This document shows, piece after piece, positions 49,322-57,791 of a stretch of DNA of 64,000 bases. Source of the stretch: Actinopolyspora mzabensis (GTDB lineage: Bacteria > Actinomycetota > Actinomycetes > Mycobacteriales > Pseudonocardiaceae); NCBI RefSeq assembly GCF_900101095.1, contig NZ_FNFM01000005.1, positions 358,532 through 422,531 of the forward strand, given 5' to 3'. The translations under genes were made by a program, and so were the position numbers. Below the pieces are notes generated by a model. That model had not been told where the DNA came from. It made no database searches and worked only from the letters and a program-made list of their open reading frames with translations. Each line of letters opens with the position of its first letter. The first letter of the stretch is position 1.

Positions 49322-50179
49322 TTACGTCGTCACGGGCTTCCCCGGGGCGATCTCGCGTACCAGGTCGATGGACTCGCGCTGCGGCATCGCCGAGGAGCGC
49401 AGTTCGTCGAACAAGTTCCGCAACAGCGTCACGTCAGCGTTGTCCTCGATCACGTGCCCACCCAACGGGCCATCCATGTAGGCCACGTCGGGATCGGTTT
49501 GTTCCGCGAAACTCAGCACAGCGAAACCGGATGTCATCGAGGCATGTGCGCCGGTGTCGTACGGGATGACTTGGAACATCACATTCGGTCGTTCGGCCAG
49601 AGCCAACAGGTGCTCCAGCTGTTCGCTCCAAACCTTCCTGCCGCCCACCTTGCGGTGCAGAGCCGCCTCGCTGATCACCGCGCGTAGCTCCAGCGGATTG
49701 TCCTTGTCGAACAAGCGACGTTGCCGTTCCATGCGTGCGGCCACGCGTTTCTCGACGTCCTCGGGGTCGGTGATGTGTCCGCCCGAGGTGTGGATCGCCC
49801 GCGCGTAATCCTCGGTCTGCAACAAGCCGGGGATCAGTTCCTGCTCGAAGTTGCACACCAGCGCGGCGTCCGTTTCCAACCCCACGTAGGGCTTGAACCA
49901 CTCGGGGAGACGGTAGGTCGACCACCAGCTGCGTTTCGATCCTTCCCGGCGCGCGTCCTCCAAGGTCTGCCGAACTTCGTGGGGCGCGTCGTAGAGCTCC
50001 AGCAGGGCGGCAAGCTCCATCTTCTTCATGCTGGCCTGGCCCTTTTCCCAGTTTCGGATGGTCTGCGGCGACGCACCCATGTGCTCGCCCACATTGGAGA
50101 CGGCGAGTCCTGTCTTCTCGCGAAGCTCGGAAAGATGCGCGCCCAACCGTCGTCTACGTGCTGTTGGTCCGAGTGCCAT
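49322..50179 (-). CDS. XRE-family regulator with DUF5753 domain
   Basis: 285 aa. N-terminal helix-turn-helix (LSELREKTGLAVSNVGEHMG, then TIRNWEKGQASM) and a C-terminal DUF5753 domain with its signatures (PEWFKPYVGLETDA, LIPGLLQTEDYARAI, PNVMFQVIPYDTGAH, VAYMDGPLGG). Actinomycetes carry many such regulators paired with DUF397 genes, often affecting development and secondary metabolism. The ATG at 50179 fits a TACAGT -10 element eight bases upstream, so the mRNA may be leaderless. It is divergent from the small-protein operon at 50291. Confidence 0.9.
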   Translation of the reverse strand: MALGPTARRRRLGAHLSELREKTGLAVSNVGEHMGASPQTIRNWEKGQASMKKMELAALLELYDAPHEVRQTLEDARREGSKRSWWSTYRLPEWFKPYVGLETDAALVCNFEQELIPGLLQTEDYARAIHTSGGHITDPEDVEKRVAARMERQRRLFDKDNPLELRAVISEAALHRKVGGRKVWSEQLEHLLALAERPNVMFQVIPYDTGAHASMTSGFAVLSFAEQTDPDVAYMDGPLGGHVIEDNADVTLLRNLFDELRSSAMPQRESIDLVREIAPGKPVTT

Positions 50180-50187
50180 AGCCAAGC

Positions 50188-50193
50188 ACTGTA
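50188..50193 (-). promoter_or_regulatory. -10 element (TACAGT) of the XRE gene
   Basis: TACAGT fits the TANNNT pattern and lies eight bases before the ATG at 50179, so transcription would begin at or beside the start codon. No good -35 box is visible at 17-18 bases. Confidence 0.4.
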
Positions 50194-50227
50194 GTCGATC
50201 AGCTACCTCACAACTATCACCTAAATG

Positions 50228-50239
50228 AGCTACGTAGCT
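50228..50239. promoter_or_regulatory. AGCTACGTAGCT palindrome, candidate operator
   Basis: A perfect 12-base palindrome in the divergent gap. A further half-site AGCTAC occurs at 50201-50206. It may be the binding site of the adjacent XRE regulator; this is inferred from position. Confidence 0.4.
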
Positions 50240-50253
50240 GCGTTGTTCAAATC

Positions 50254-50282
50254 TTGAGTCAAAGATTTCAGTTCGTTAATGT
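50254..50282 (+). promoter_or_regulatory. promoter of the small-protein operon, overlapped by a dyad
   Basis: TTGAGT (50254-50259) and TAATGT (50277-50282) are 17 bases apart, a good sigma-70-type arrangement. The expected start of transcription falls at about 50289-50291, on the GTG start codon, suggesting a leaderless mRNA. The dyad AAATCTT/AAGATTT (50249-50268) covers the -35 box and could be an operator. Confidence 0.5.
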
Positions 50283-50290
50283 GACTGATC

Positions 50291-50626
50291 GTGAGCACAG
50301 CGCAATCACCAGGGCTGATCAGTGTCGTGCGATCCGGCCGCGATCTGGGCTGGACCGCCGTGGAACGGGGGTACCGCGTGGAGATCGGTGAGGGGACCGG
50401 GCGGGTGGTCGTGTCGTGGTTCGTGCCGGACGGCGACACGCACCAGCACGCCACGTTGGACGCGCTGCCGACCGAGGGCGGCGGGGTGAGCACGCTCGGC
50501 GGGCACGACTACGCCGAAGCCCCCGCCTACCAGGACCGCCGGATGCGCCACATCCGACCGTTCTGCGATCTCTGCTTCACCGAGTACCTGAAGCTCCACC
50601 GGGCCCAGCCGAACTGGAAGGGATAA
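50291..50626 (+). CDS. hypothetical protein, first gene of a three-gene small-protein operon
   Basis: 111 aa, cytosolic, no membrane segment. The N-terminal half is beta-rich (VEIGEGTGRVVVSWFVPDG); the C-terminal part carries a Cys pair in a short patch (FCDLCFTEYLKLH), which may bind metal. I do not recognise the family. The GTG start has no ribosome binding site, in keeping with the leaderless promoter just upstream. The next gene starts two bases after its stop. Confidence 0.75.
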   Translation: MSTAQSPGLISVVRSGRDLGWTAVERGYRVEIGEGTGRVVVSWFVPDGDTHQHATLDALPTEGGGVSTLGGHDYAEAPAYQDRRMRHIRPFCDLCFTEYLKLHRAQPNWKG

Positions 50627-50628
50627 TC

Positions 50629-50925
50629 ATGGAAACCACCGAACGACAGCACTACTGGCTGCCCGTGCCGGACAGGACAGGGTTCAAGTGGCACCGGCAC
50701 GCCTTCCGGGGCAAGTACTGGGACGGCCGAGCCTCCGACACCTCGGTGTGCGGCAAGCCCTGCGCCATGGCCAAACCCAGCGAGTTGGACTGGTTCCAAT
50801 CCCCCACCTGCCCGGACTGCACCGAACTCCTGATCGCCGAACAGTCAGACACCGGAAGTACCGAACAGCCGCGCACCGCGAGCCCCGAGCAATCGGACAC
50901 CGGCAGCGCCGAGGGGGAACAGTGA
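50629..50925 (+). CDS. small protein with Cys motifs (putative zinc finger)
   Basis: 98 aa. A Trp/Tyr/His-rich N-terminus (HYWLPVPDRTGFKWHRHAF) leads to two Cys pairs (CGKPC and CPDC) about 25 residues apart, suggesting a structural zinc site. The last ~30 residues are a low-complexity Ser/Thr/Glu tail with the repeat EQSDTGS. The ATG at 50629 follows GGGATAATC two bases after the preceding stop. Function unknown. Confidence 0.7.
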   Translation: METTERQHYWLPVPDRTGFKWHRHAFRGKYWDGRASDTSVCGKPCAMAKPSELDWFQSPTCPDCTELLIAEQSDTGSTEQPRTASPEQSDTGSAEGEQ

Positions 50926-51065
50926 CCAGACAGCCCCGCGAGCCGAACCGCTTACGCGGCTACGTCCCCGCCTTCTCCGGCGAGCTGCACGAACCACCGA
51001 GGAAACGAACCACGGTGCCGCACTCACTGCTGGAACGGATCCTCGATGGACTGGAACAGCTGTGA
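50922..51065 (+). CDS. 47-residue protein, third gene of the small operon
   Basis: A GTG start overlaps the preceding stop (GTGA), a strong sign of translational coupling. The product is basic and Pro/Arg-rich at the N-terminus (PREPNRLRGYVPAFSGELHE) and ends in an amphipathic helix (SLLERILDGLEQL). No family is recognised. Being so short, it depends on the overlap and regular codon choice for support. Confidence 0.55.
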   Translation: MTRQPREPNRLRGYVPAFSGELHEPPRKRTTVPHSLLERILDGLEQL

Positions 51066-51409
51066 GTGCCGGGAACGAGCTGATCCCGGGCATGGGGTGA
51101 ACTGCTGTGATTCCGGTGGTCAGGAGGAAGACGCCGTATCCCCGCTCGCTCCGCTCCGGCAGTACCGCTCGGACGATCTCGACGGCTGTCAGCAGGAACA
51201 TCGGGAGACCCTTCTCCACGGCGGCGGAATCCTGCGCAGGGGCGGGAGGGGAGGTACCGTCGCGCTCACGCGGCCGTCGTGACCGGACCGATTTTCGCTG
51301 ATGGGGGCAGCACCGTCCCGGCTACGCGGTGAGCCTCCCGCCAACGAAGGCGTGGAGCTTCCGAGGCCGCTTCGGTGGAGCGCAGAACTCCGGTCCGTGG
51401 AGGTGCGGG
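51066..51409. other. intergenic region before the DUF4389 gene
   Basis: No convincing gene. A weak hairpin (CCGGGA 51069-51074 with TCCCGG 51084-51089) lies just after the small operon. A short frame at 51107-51301 has no binding site or recognisable product. Confidence 0.4.
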
Positions 51410-52072
51410 GTGAGTGGGGACGCTTCGGAAACTGGTTCAGCCGGTTCGACCCGGCGGCCGCACCCGGTCCGCTTCGACGTCGAGTATCCGGACAGGGAGC
51501 TCAACCGTGTCGGCACGGCCTTCAGGCTGATTCTGGCCGTGCCGATTCTCGTGCTGCTGAGCAGCGTCGGCGGCCGGACGATGCAGTTCGGCGAGGGATC
51601 GGCGGAGGTGGTGCTGTCCAGCGCCGGTGGGATGCTCTTCGTTCCGCCGCTGCTGATGCTCTTGTTCCGGCGCAAGTACCCGTACTGGTGGTTCGAGTGG
51701 AACCGCGAGCTGCTGCGCTTCACCAACCGGGTGATCGTCTACGTCGCTCTGCTGGACGACCGGTATCCCTCCACCGACGAGCACCAGGCGGTGCACCTCG
51801 ATTTCGACGCTCCCGAGGAGCGCACGCTCAACCGGTGGCTTCCGCTGGTGAAGTGGTTGCTGGCCGTTCCGCACTACGTCGTGTTGTTCTTCCTGGACAT
51901 CGCGGCGGTCGTGGCCGTGGTAGCCGCGTGGTTCGCGATCGTGTTCACCGGTCGCCATCCGCGGGTGTTGTTCGACTTCCTGGTGGGGGTGGGGCGGTGG
52001 CACAACCGTGTCATCTCCTACGCCTGGATCCTCGTCACCGACCGGTATCCGCCGTTCCGGCTGGCACCGTGA
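51410..52072 (+). CDS. DUF4389 membrane protein
   Basis: 220 aa. It begins with a cytosolic stretch carrying the family signature (PVRFDVEYPDRELNR), has three transmembrane helices (about 45-65, 80-100, 160-185), and repeats the domain twice (ELLRFTNRVIVYVALLDDRY, then GRWHNRVISYAWILVTDRY), as DUF4389 proteins do. Function unknown. The GTG at 51410 has GGAGGTG just upstream; a start at 51329 would add 27 residues of poor composition. Confidence 0.85.
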   Translation: MSGDASETGSAGSTRRPHPVRFDVEYPDRELNRVGTAFRLILAVPILVLLSSVGGRTMQFGEGSAEVVLSSAGGMLFVPPLLMLLFRRKYPYWWFEWNRELLRFTNRVIVYVALLDDRYPSTDEHQAVHLDFDAPEERTLNRWLPLVKWLLAVPHYVVLFFLDIAAVVAVVAAWFAIVFTGRHPRVLFDFLVGVGRWHNRVISYAWILVTDRYPPFRLAP

Positions 52073-52129
52073 TCGGTGCGGCCGGCGATGCGGTCGCGCG
52101 AGGCAACCGGTCAGTACGGGAGTTCCGGT

Positions 52130-53176
52130 TCAGCCGATCTCGGCGACGGTGATCCCGCTGCTCGGGGGTGTCGCCTCGTTCATCGCGACCAGCGCGGCAG
52201 GTATGTCCCCCAGCCCGACCCTGCTCCCGATCAGCCGGTCGAGGTCGATGCGGGATCCGGTGACCAGCCGCAGCATCTCCGGGTACTCGTGGGCCTGCAG
52301 GCCGTGGGTGCCGAGGACGCGCAGCTCCCGGGCGATCACCTCGTGCATCGGCACCGGCGGTAGGCCCCGTTCGGGCGGCAGCAGCCCGAGCTGCACGTGA
52401 GTTCCCCGCGTGCGCAGCGAGGAGATCGAGGCCGCGCAGCTGGCCGGGTGCCCCACGCAGTCCAGCGACACGTGCGCACCCCCGCCGGTGAGTTCCCGGA
52501 CCGCCTCGGCCGTGTCGGGAGTGCGGTTTCCGTTCACGGTGTGTTCCGCGCCCAGCTCGGCGGCGAGCCGCAGCGCCGCATCGGAGAGGTCGACGGCCAC
52601 CACCCGTGCACCGGCGGCCGCGGCGATCGCCACCGCCGAGACGCCCGCGCCGCCGCAGCCGTGCACCGCGACCCACTGGCCCGCGCGTACCGCCCCCTGC
52701 CGCAGCACCGCCCGGAAAGCGGTGGCGAACCGGCAGCCCAGCGCGGCGGCCGACGTGGCGGGCAGTTCGTCCGGCAGCGCCACGAGGTTCGTCCCGGCCC
52801 GGGGCACGGCCACCCGCTCGGCGAACGAGCCCCAGTGGGTGGCGCCGGGCTGGAACTGGTGCTCGCAGACCTGCTGGTTTCCGGTGGCGCACTGGTGGCA
52901 GGTGCCGCAGGCGCAGACGAACGGCACGGTGACCCGGTCACCGGGGTGCCAGCCGCGCACGGAGGAGCCGACCTCGACGAGGCGCCCGGCCAGTTCGTGA
53001 CCGGCCACGTGCGGCGGGGTGACGTCGGGTTCGTGCCCCTGCCAGGCGTGCCAGTCACTGCGGCACAGGCCGGTGGCCTCGACCGCTACGACCACCCCGT
53101 CCGGTTCGAGTCGCGGATCGGGGACGGTGCGCACCTCCGGGGTGGCCCCGAACTCCTCGAACACAACGGCGCGCAT
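52130..53176 (-). CDS. zinc-dependent alcohol dehydrogenase (medium-chain family)
   Basis: 348 aa. GroES-like domain with the catalytic zinc ligands (GLCRSDWHAW, VAGHELAGRL) and a structural zinc loop with four Cys (CACGTCHQC, then NQQVC). The Rossmann domain has the nucleotide-binding GCGGAGVSA. The substrate is not predictable. The ATG at 53176 has AAAGGG upstream. It lies 312 bases downstream of an NAD(P)-binding protein gene on the same strand, with a strong inverted repeat between them. Confidence 0.92.
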   Translation of the reverse strand: MRAVVFEEFGATPEVRTVPDPRLEPDGVVVAVEATGLCRSDWHAWQGHEPDVTPPHVAGHELAGRLVEVGSSVRGWHPGDRVTVPFVCACGTCHQCATGNQQVCEHQFQPGATHWGSFAERVAVPRAGTNLVALPDELPATSAAALGCRFATAFRAVLRQGAVRAGQWVAVHGCGGAGVSAVAIAAAAGARVVAVDLSDAALRLAAELGAEHTVNGNRTPDTAEAVRELTGGGAHVSLDCVGHPASCAASISSLRTRGTHVQLGLLPPERGLPPVPMHEVIARELRVLGTHGLQAHEYPEMLRLVTGSRIDLDRLIGSRVGLGDIPAALVAMNEATPPSSGITVAEIG

Positions 53177-53323
53177 CGATAGCCCTTTCGAACCCACTCC
53201 GGCTGTCGCGGCCAGCTTACTGATGCTTGCCAGTCGTGTTGTCGAGGGACGTGGGGCTCTTTCGGTTCCGAAGCACGGGAGCCACGTCACCGGCTCGCCC
53301 GCCCGCGGGTTCTCCCGCGTCGC

Positions 53324-53389
53324 GCTCTCGCGAGGAAGGCCCGACGTTGTGTAGTACCTACCCGATGTCGGGCCTCCCGGAGCGAGAGC
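53324..53389. repeat. nested inverted repeat between two minus-strand genes
   Basis: GCTCTCGC (53324-53331) matches GCGAGAGC (53382-53389); inside, AGGCCCGAC (53337-53345) matches GTCGGGCCT (53367-53375); at the apex GTAG-TAC-CTAC forms a third short stem. Likely a terminator of the NAD(P)-binding gene or a leader structure for the dehydrogenase; no U-tract is present. The surrounding 53177-53488 has no gene. Confidence 0.55.
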
Positions 53390-53488
53390 CGGCGGGAGGT
53401 TCCGCCAACCGAGCTAGCCGACAACCCGAGCGGAAAACTTCGATTAGTAGCGCGCCGCCGCCTACCGACCGCCCGCCGCCGAGGTGCC

Positions 53489-54142
53489 TCAAAGGGCGGC
53501 GACGGCCTCCCGAACCGGCGTGTCCCCCTCGGTCAGTTCGAGCGTTCGAGCGCCTCCCCGGTGGGTGGCGAGCAGCTCCGCCAGCACGGCGGCAACGTCC
53601 TGCCGCGATACCTGACCTCGGGGAGCGGGCGGGTCGGAGAGTGTCACCAGACCGCTTCCCGGATCGTCGGTCAACGCTCCGGGGCGCAGGATGGTCCACT
53701 CCAGGTCTCTGGAGCGCAGGTCCTGCTCGGCGCCGGTCTTGGCGTCGATGTAGGCCTTCCAGACCTCTCCGGAATCGGGATCCGGCGACTGCCCGGCTCC
53801 CATCGTGGAGATCTGCAGGAAACGCGGCACTCCGGCGTCCTCGGCGGCCTCGGCCAGCGACACCGAACCATCGCGGTCCACCGTGTACTTGCGCTCGGCT
53901 CCGCTGCCCTTGCCCGCACCGGCGGCGAACACGACCGCGTTGGCTCCCCGCAGGGCCTCCGTGATCTCGGTGGTGGAGCTGTGCTCCAGATCGAGCTCTA
54001 CGGGGTGGGCCCCCGCGGCTGCCAGCACGGGGGCGTGCTCCGGTTTTCGGATCAGCCCGACGACTTCCGTTTCCCGCTCGTGAAGCAGCGCGGTCAGCCG
54101 CAACGCGATCTTGCCGTGTCCGCCCGCTATGACGACACGCAT
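53489..54142 (-). CDS. NAD(P)-binding, atypical short-chain dehydrogenase (SDR_a5-like)
   Basis: 217 aa. An N-terminal Rossmann fold (MRVVIAGGHGKIALRLTALL) has GxHGxI in the nucleotide loop. Later elements typical of atypical SDRs are AVVFAAGAGKGSGAE, FLQISTMGAG and LEWTILRPGALTDD. Members reduce or bind NAD(P) without the classic Tyr-Lys pair. The ATG at 54142 follows AAAGGAACG; a longer frame to 54196 is less likely. It is close to a DJ-1/PfpI gene on the same strand (97 bases). Confidence 0.88.
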   Translation of the reverse strand: MRVVIAGGHGKIALRLTALLHERETEVVGLIRKPEHAPVLAAAGAHPVELDLEHSSTTEITEALRGANAVVFAAGAGKGSGAERKYTVDRDGSVSLAEAAEDAGVPRFLQISTMGAGQSPDPDSGEVWKAYIDAKTGAEQDLRSRDLEWTILRPGALTDDPGSGLVTLSDPPAPRGQVSRQDVAAVLAELLATHRGGARTLELTEGDTPVREAVAAL

Positions 54143-54239
54143 GTCGTACCGTTCCTTTCCGCACCGAGGACGCCGCCGGACGTGTTCCGTGCCCACGCGG
54201 TTTCCAGGGGCCGGTTCATCGGGGTCCTTCCGGACCGGT

Positions 54240-54935
54240 TCAGCTCAGCGTGGTAAGCATCCGCTCGGCCAGTGGTTCCGAGGAGGCCGGGTTCTGGCCG
54301 GTGTGCAGGTTGCGGTCGTCCACCACGTTGGGCTCCCACGGCTGTCCCTCGGAGAACTCGGCCCCGAGGGCCACCAGCCTGTCCTGCAGCAGCCACGCCG
54401 CCTTGTCGGCCAGACCGGCCTGCTTCTCCTCCGCGTTGGTGAACCCGGTGAGCCGGTATCCGGAGAAGGGGCTGGTGCCGTTCTCGTCCTCGGTGGCCAG
54501 CAGGGCGGCCGGGGCGTGGCAGACGACGCCCAGCGGCTTGCCCGAGCTCAGCACCTCGGTCAGCAGCCGAGCCGAGTCCGCGTTAACGGAGAGATCCTCC
54601 ATGGGGCCGTGACCACCGGGGTAGAACACCGCCGCGTAGTCGTCCGGCCGCACGTCCTCCAACCGCACCGGTTGCCGCAGCACCTCGGCCGATTCCAGGG
54701 TCGCGGCGACTTGGTCGGCCTTTTCCCGTCCACCGTTGGCCTCCGGGGCAAGGCTGGACTGATCGACCGGTGGGACGACCCCGCCTGGAGTGGCCACGAC
54801 CACCTGGTGCCCCGCCCCGGTGAACACGCGGTACGCGGCGGCGAACTCCTCGGCCCAGTACCCGGTCGGATGCTGTGTCCCGTCTGCCAGCGTCCAGTGG
54901 TCGGCGCCGGTCATCACGAACAGGATCCTCGCCAT
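54240..54935 (-). CDS. DJ-1/PfpI family protein (type 1 glutamine amidotransferase-like)
   Basis: 231 aa. Signatures of the HSP31-like branch: TGYWAEEFAAAY with the supporting Glu, VVVATPGGVVPPVDQSS, YPGGHGPMEDL, and the nucleophile elbow GVVCHAPAALL with the catalytic Cys and His. Members act on methylglyoxal-type damage (glyoxalase III or deglycase) or as chaperones; the exact activity is not predictable. GAGGAG lies before the ATG at 54935. It is probably transcribed with the NAD(P)-binding gene downstream. Confidence 0.9.
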   Translation of the reverse strand: MARILFVMTGADHWTLADGTQHPTGYWAEEFAAAYRVFTGAGHQVVVATPGGVVPPVDQSSLAPEANGGREKADQVAATLESAEVLRQPVRLEDVRPDDYAAVFYPGGHGPMEDLSVNADSARLLTEVLSSGKPLGVVCHAPAALLATEDENGTSPFSGYRLTGFTNAEEKQAGLADKAAWLLQDRLVALGAEFSEGQPWEPNVVDDRNLHTGQNPASSEPLAERMLTTLS

Positions 54936-55388
54936 GCTTCCACACTCCTCGTTCCGGGATCTCTTCTCGCCCTCGGCCCGCTCAGCAGGACGGCTGCGGA
55001 CAGGACGATCGCGAGTTGGTCGGACCAACAGGGTTTCCAAGTTGGCCCGCGGGAAAACAGCGGAGCCGACGGTGGCATTCCCGAAGGGGAGTTCGGAGGC
55101 CTTCGGAGCCAGGGTTGCCGGATGCCTTCCCCCTCTGTCGCCGTTCCGGAGCGCTCAGCGCGGCACCTCGCTCGGCGAAGGACCCCCAGGGAGTGGCGCA
55201 GGGCTGGATGCTCAAGGGTGGCACTCCCGTGAGGCGGGGACATTCATCGCATGGCACGCTGTCGGAACACCGGGGTAAACACCGTTTTCGTGACTCACGG
55301 AACGCATCGAGCGGTGCGATACGATGCGGGCATGTCGACAGGGCGGAAACCTGATTGTCCCGGTTTTCGAGATGGAAGAGCATCTGGA
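54936..55388. other. divergent intergenic region
   Basis: 453 bases between the minus-strand DJ-1/PfpI gene and the plus-strand TlpA-like gene. No gene is seen. It should hold both promoters, but I could not fix boxes with confidence. Confidence 0.4.
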
Positions 55389-55973
55389 ATGCGGTTCTCG
55401 TTTCTGGTGGTCGCCGCTGCGGTCGTGATGACCGTTTCCTCGTGCGCGAGATTTTCGGGAGGTGAAGTGCGGGCCGACGAAGGTGAGTTCTCCTTCATCT
55501 CGCCGGACGGTAGAACGAAAATCGTGTACGCGGAAGACGAGCGTGGGAAGGTGGGGGAGCTCTCCGGAAATTCCGTCATGGACGCGGAACGAACCATCGC
55601 TTTGTCGGACTACCGGGGCGAGGCGGTCCTGCTGAACCTGTGGGGCTCCTGGTGTGCACCTTGTCGAGGCGAAGCAGGCAAACTCGAACAGCTGGCGGAG
55701 AAATCTCGGGGTTCGAACGTTCGGTTTCTCGGGGTGAATGTCCGCGACAACAGGAAGTCAGCCCAGGACTTCATGCACAACCTGGATGTGAGTTACCCGT
55801 CCGTTTATGATCCGAATGGCAAAGTGGCCCTCGCTCTCGAGGGGCTTCCGCTGTCCACCGTTCCTGTGACGCTCCTGTTGGATCGGGAGCACAGGGTGGC
55901 GGCGATATTTCTGGGGTCCGTGGTCGGTAAAAATGTGATGCCGGAGATGAGGAAAGTGGCGAGGAGCGAATAG
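55389..55973 (+). CDS. TlpA-like thioredoxin-fold lipoprotein
   Basis: 194 aa. Lipoprotein signal peptide with lipobox VSSC (Cys19), then a TlpA/ResA-type thioredoxin domain with the active site WCAPC (Cys89, Cys92) and the later cis-Pro segment (PLSTVPVTLLL). Such proteins reduce disulphides outside the membrane, for example in cytochrome c maturation; no ccs genes are nearby, so the partner is unknown. The ATG at 55389 follows GGAAGAG; an upstream ATG at 55332 lacks a binding site. Confidence 0.88.
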   Translation: MRFSFLVVAAAVVMTVSSCARFSGGEVRADEGEFSFISPDGRTKIVYAEDERGKVGELSGNSVMDAERTIALSDYRGEAVLLNLWGSWCAPCRGEAGKLEQLAEKSRGSNVRFLGVNVRDNRKSAQDFMHNLDVSYPSVYDPNGKVALALEGLPLSTVPVTLLLDREHRVAAIFLGSVVGKNVMPEMRKVARSE

Positions 55974-55993
55974 GACGGAATCGATACTCCGTC
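55974..55993 (+). terminator. short hairpin directly after the TlpA-like gene
   Basis: GACGGA (55974-55979) and TCCGTC (55988-55993) form a 6-base stem with an 8-base loop directly after the stop. No U-tract, so a weak candidate. Confidence 0.35.
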
Positions 55994-56199
55994 TACGGTG
56001 GTCGGTAAGTGCCATGTGGTCCAACTGCGGACCGCCGTCGAGAAGGCCGCTACCGGCATCCCGATATGCTCGGCCCACCGGCGGCCCTGATCCCATCGGG
56101 GCGTTGTGCGGGCTCCGGCCCGTCATCGCTCCCGAACCGTGGCATCGCCACGGTCCGAAACAGTACTCCCCGGGGCAGCTGCCGCCGGTGCGCCACCGG

Positions 56200-57012
56200 T
56201 CAGCTGCGTCGGATCCCCACGGCGGCGTAGCCGTTGGAGTGCCGGGCCGCCTCGTCGGTGACGGGCTCGGTGGGGCGCCAGGCGGCGCTGGGGACGATAC
56301 CGGGTTCCAGCAGGGTGTACCCCGCGAACAGCTCCCGGACCTCCTCGGGATCGCGGAACGTCACGTGCGGGGTGGTGGTGCCCGACATGACCCGGTCGAT
56401 GCCCGCTCGTTCGGCGTCGGTCATGGCCAGCTGCGCGCCGTTGGTGACGGCCAGCGCGCTTCCGGGCGCGCACGCGTCGCGGTAGGTGGCCAGCATCCCC
56501 TGGGGATCCCGGACCGAGATGATGTCCAGGATAGCCACGGCCAGCACCGCCACGGGCCGGGTGAAATCCAGCAGCCCGGCCACCCCGGGAGCGGTCAGTA
56601 CCTCTTCCGGCCGCCGCAGGTCGGCCCGCGTGATGGTCGCCAGCTCCGTCCCCCGCAGCATGTGCTCGGCGTGGCTGACCGCGACCGGTTCGATGTCGAC
56701 GTAGGCCACTCTGGCATCGGGGTTCGTCCGGTGGGCGATCTCGTGCACGTTGCCCACGGTCGGGATTCCCGAACCCAGGTCGAGGAACTGGTCGATGCCC
56801 AGCTCGCACAACTCGCGCACCGCCCGGCCGAGGAACGAGCGGTTGTGCTGGGCCCACAACGTGTTGCCCGGGTAGACCCGCAGGAACTCCTCCGCCGCGG
56901 TTCGGTCGGACTCGAAGTGCGCCGAGCCCCCGAGGAAGTAGTCGTACATCCGGGCGATGTTGGGTGTCTGCTCGTCAACCTGCGGTGGTTGTTCTCCGGT
57001 ACCCGTCTCCAA
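56200..57012 (-). CDS. SAM-dependent methyltransferase (DUF574 / PF04672 family)
   Basis: 270 aa, the usual family length. Signatures: TPNIARMYDYFLGGSAHFES, NRSFLGRAVRELCELGIDQF, the SAM loop FLDLGSGIPTVGNVHEI, and acid YVDIEP. Actinomycetes carry many copies; substrates are unknown. I chose TTG at 57012 because GGGGAG lies just upstream and the length fits; the longer frame to 57657 encodes an unlikely N-terminus. It converges on the TlpA-like gene. Confidence 0.9.
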   Translation of the reverse strand: METGTGEQPPQVDEQTPNIARMYDYFLGGSAHFESDRTAAEEFLRVYPGNTLWAQHNRSFLGRAVRELCELGIDQFLDLGSGIPTVGNVHEIAHRTNPDARVAYVDIEPVAVSHAEHMLRGTELATITRADLRRPEEVLTAPGVAGLLDFTRPVAVLAVAILDIISVRDPQGMLATYRDACAPGSALAVTNGAQLAMTDAERAGIDRVMSGTTTPHVTFRDPEEVRELFAGYTLLEPGIVPSAAWRPTEPVTDEAARHSNGYAAVGIRRS

Positions 57013-57791
57013 CGGTGGCTCCCCTTCTCGGGCGGCTTCGTCGATCGCCGGGATCGATTGTCCACAGTTAGCAATCGAGGCGCCACGCCGAGTAGATGAC
57101 GGAAACGGCTCACCGGCTCCCGCGCTCAGGCGAGCGTCCGTAGTGGGGCGCCTCGTGACACAGAACCTATTCGTCCTGATCAGAGCAGTGTTCGTACCTC
57201 TATCAGCGGTCATGCGGTGCCTGCGGGCCCGGTGACACCCCCGGATCATGCATAACAGGCGGTACAAGTCCTGCCGAGCCCACAGAGCGGGATCCCCGTT
57301 GCGGGGACAACCAAAAGGTGATGGGGGTAACGCACCGAGGCGGTACCGCTTGGCACCCGTCCCGCCGCTGAAGCTCGCCGGCGCTCCGTGGGACACGGGT
57401 CTTCCGGAGCGATGGGCAACCGGTTCGCGGCATGGCCACGGAGTACGGCTTCGCCAGGGCGAACCGCTCCGAAAACTCGTAGACGGCCGAGTCGTTTTTA
57501 CTGTTGAGTAGATTATGCGGTCGGTTGGGTTGAGCGTTCTCGGTCTATATTTTCCGAATTGTAATCGAGCGTGACTTTTTGTTTTCACGCCGGGTTCCGT
57601 TCGGGGAGCGGTGTTGGTCGTTCGGGTTTTCGGCCCGGTTTCCGGTCTCGTGGGCACTCGTTCATTTCGTCCGCCGGACCGGTCGTGCCTCGAGTAAGGG
57701 TTCCCTCGCCGAATCGAATAATTGAATGCGGGACTGATCGTTACCTGCTAGGCCTTTCGTAGTAGTGGCCGGATCGTGCAAGATACAGCGC
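57013..57791. other. intergenic region before the thioesterase and polyketide genes
   Basis: No gene is seen in about 780 bases. From about 57500 on, the sequence becomes clearly AT-richer, as at promoters. A small perfect stem, GCGTGA (57569-57574) and TCACGC (57585-57590), surrounds a T-rich loop. This is probably the control region of the biosynthetic genes to the right. Confidence 0.5.

Noticed and set aside
51107..51301. 64-codon frame before the DUF4389 gene
   Set aside because: No ribosome binding site, unnatural Arg/Ser-rich composition, no family.
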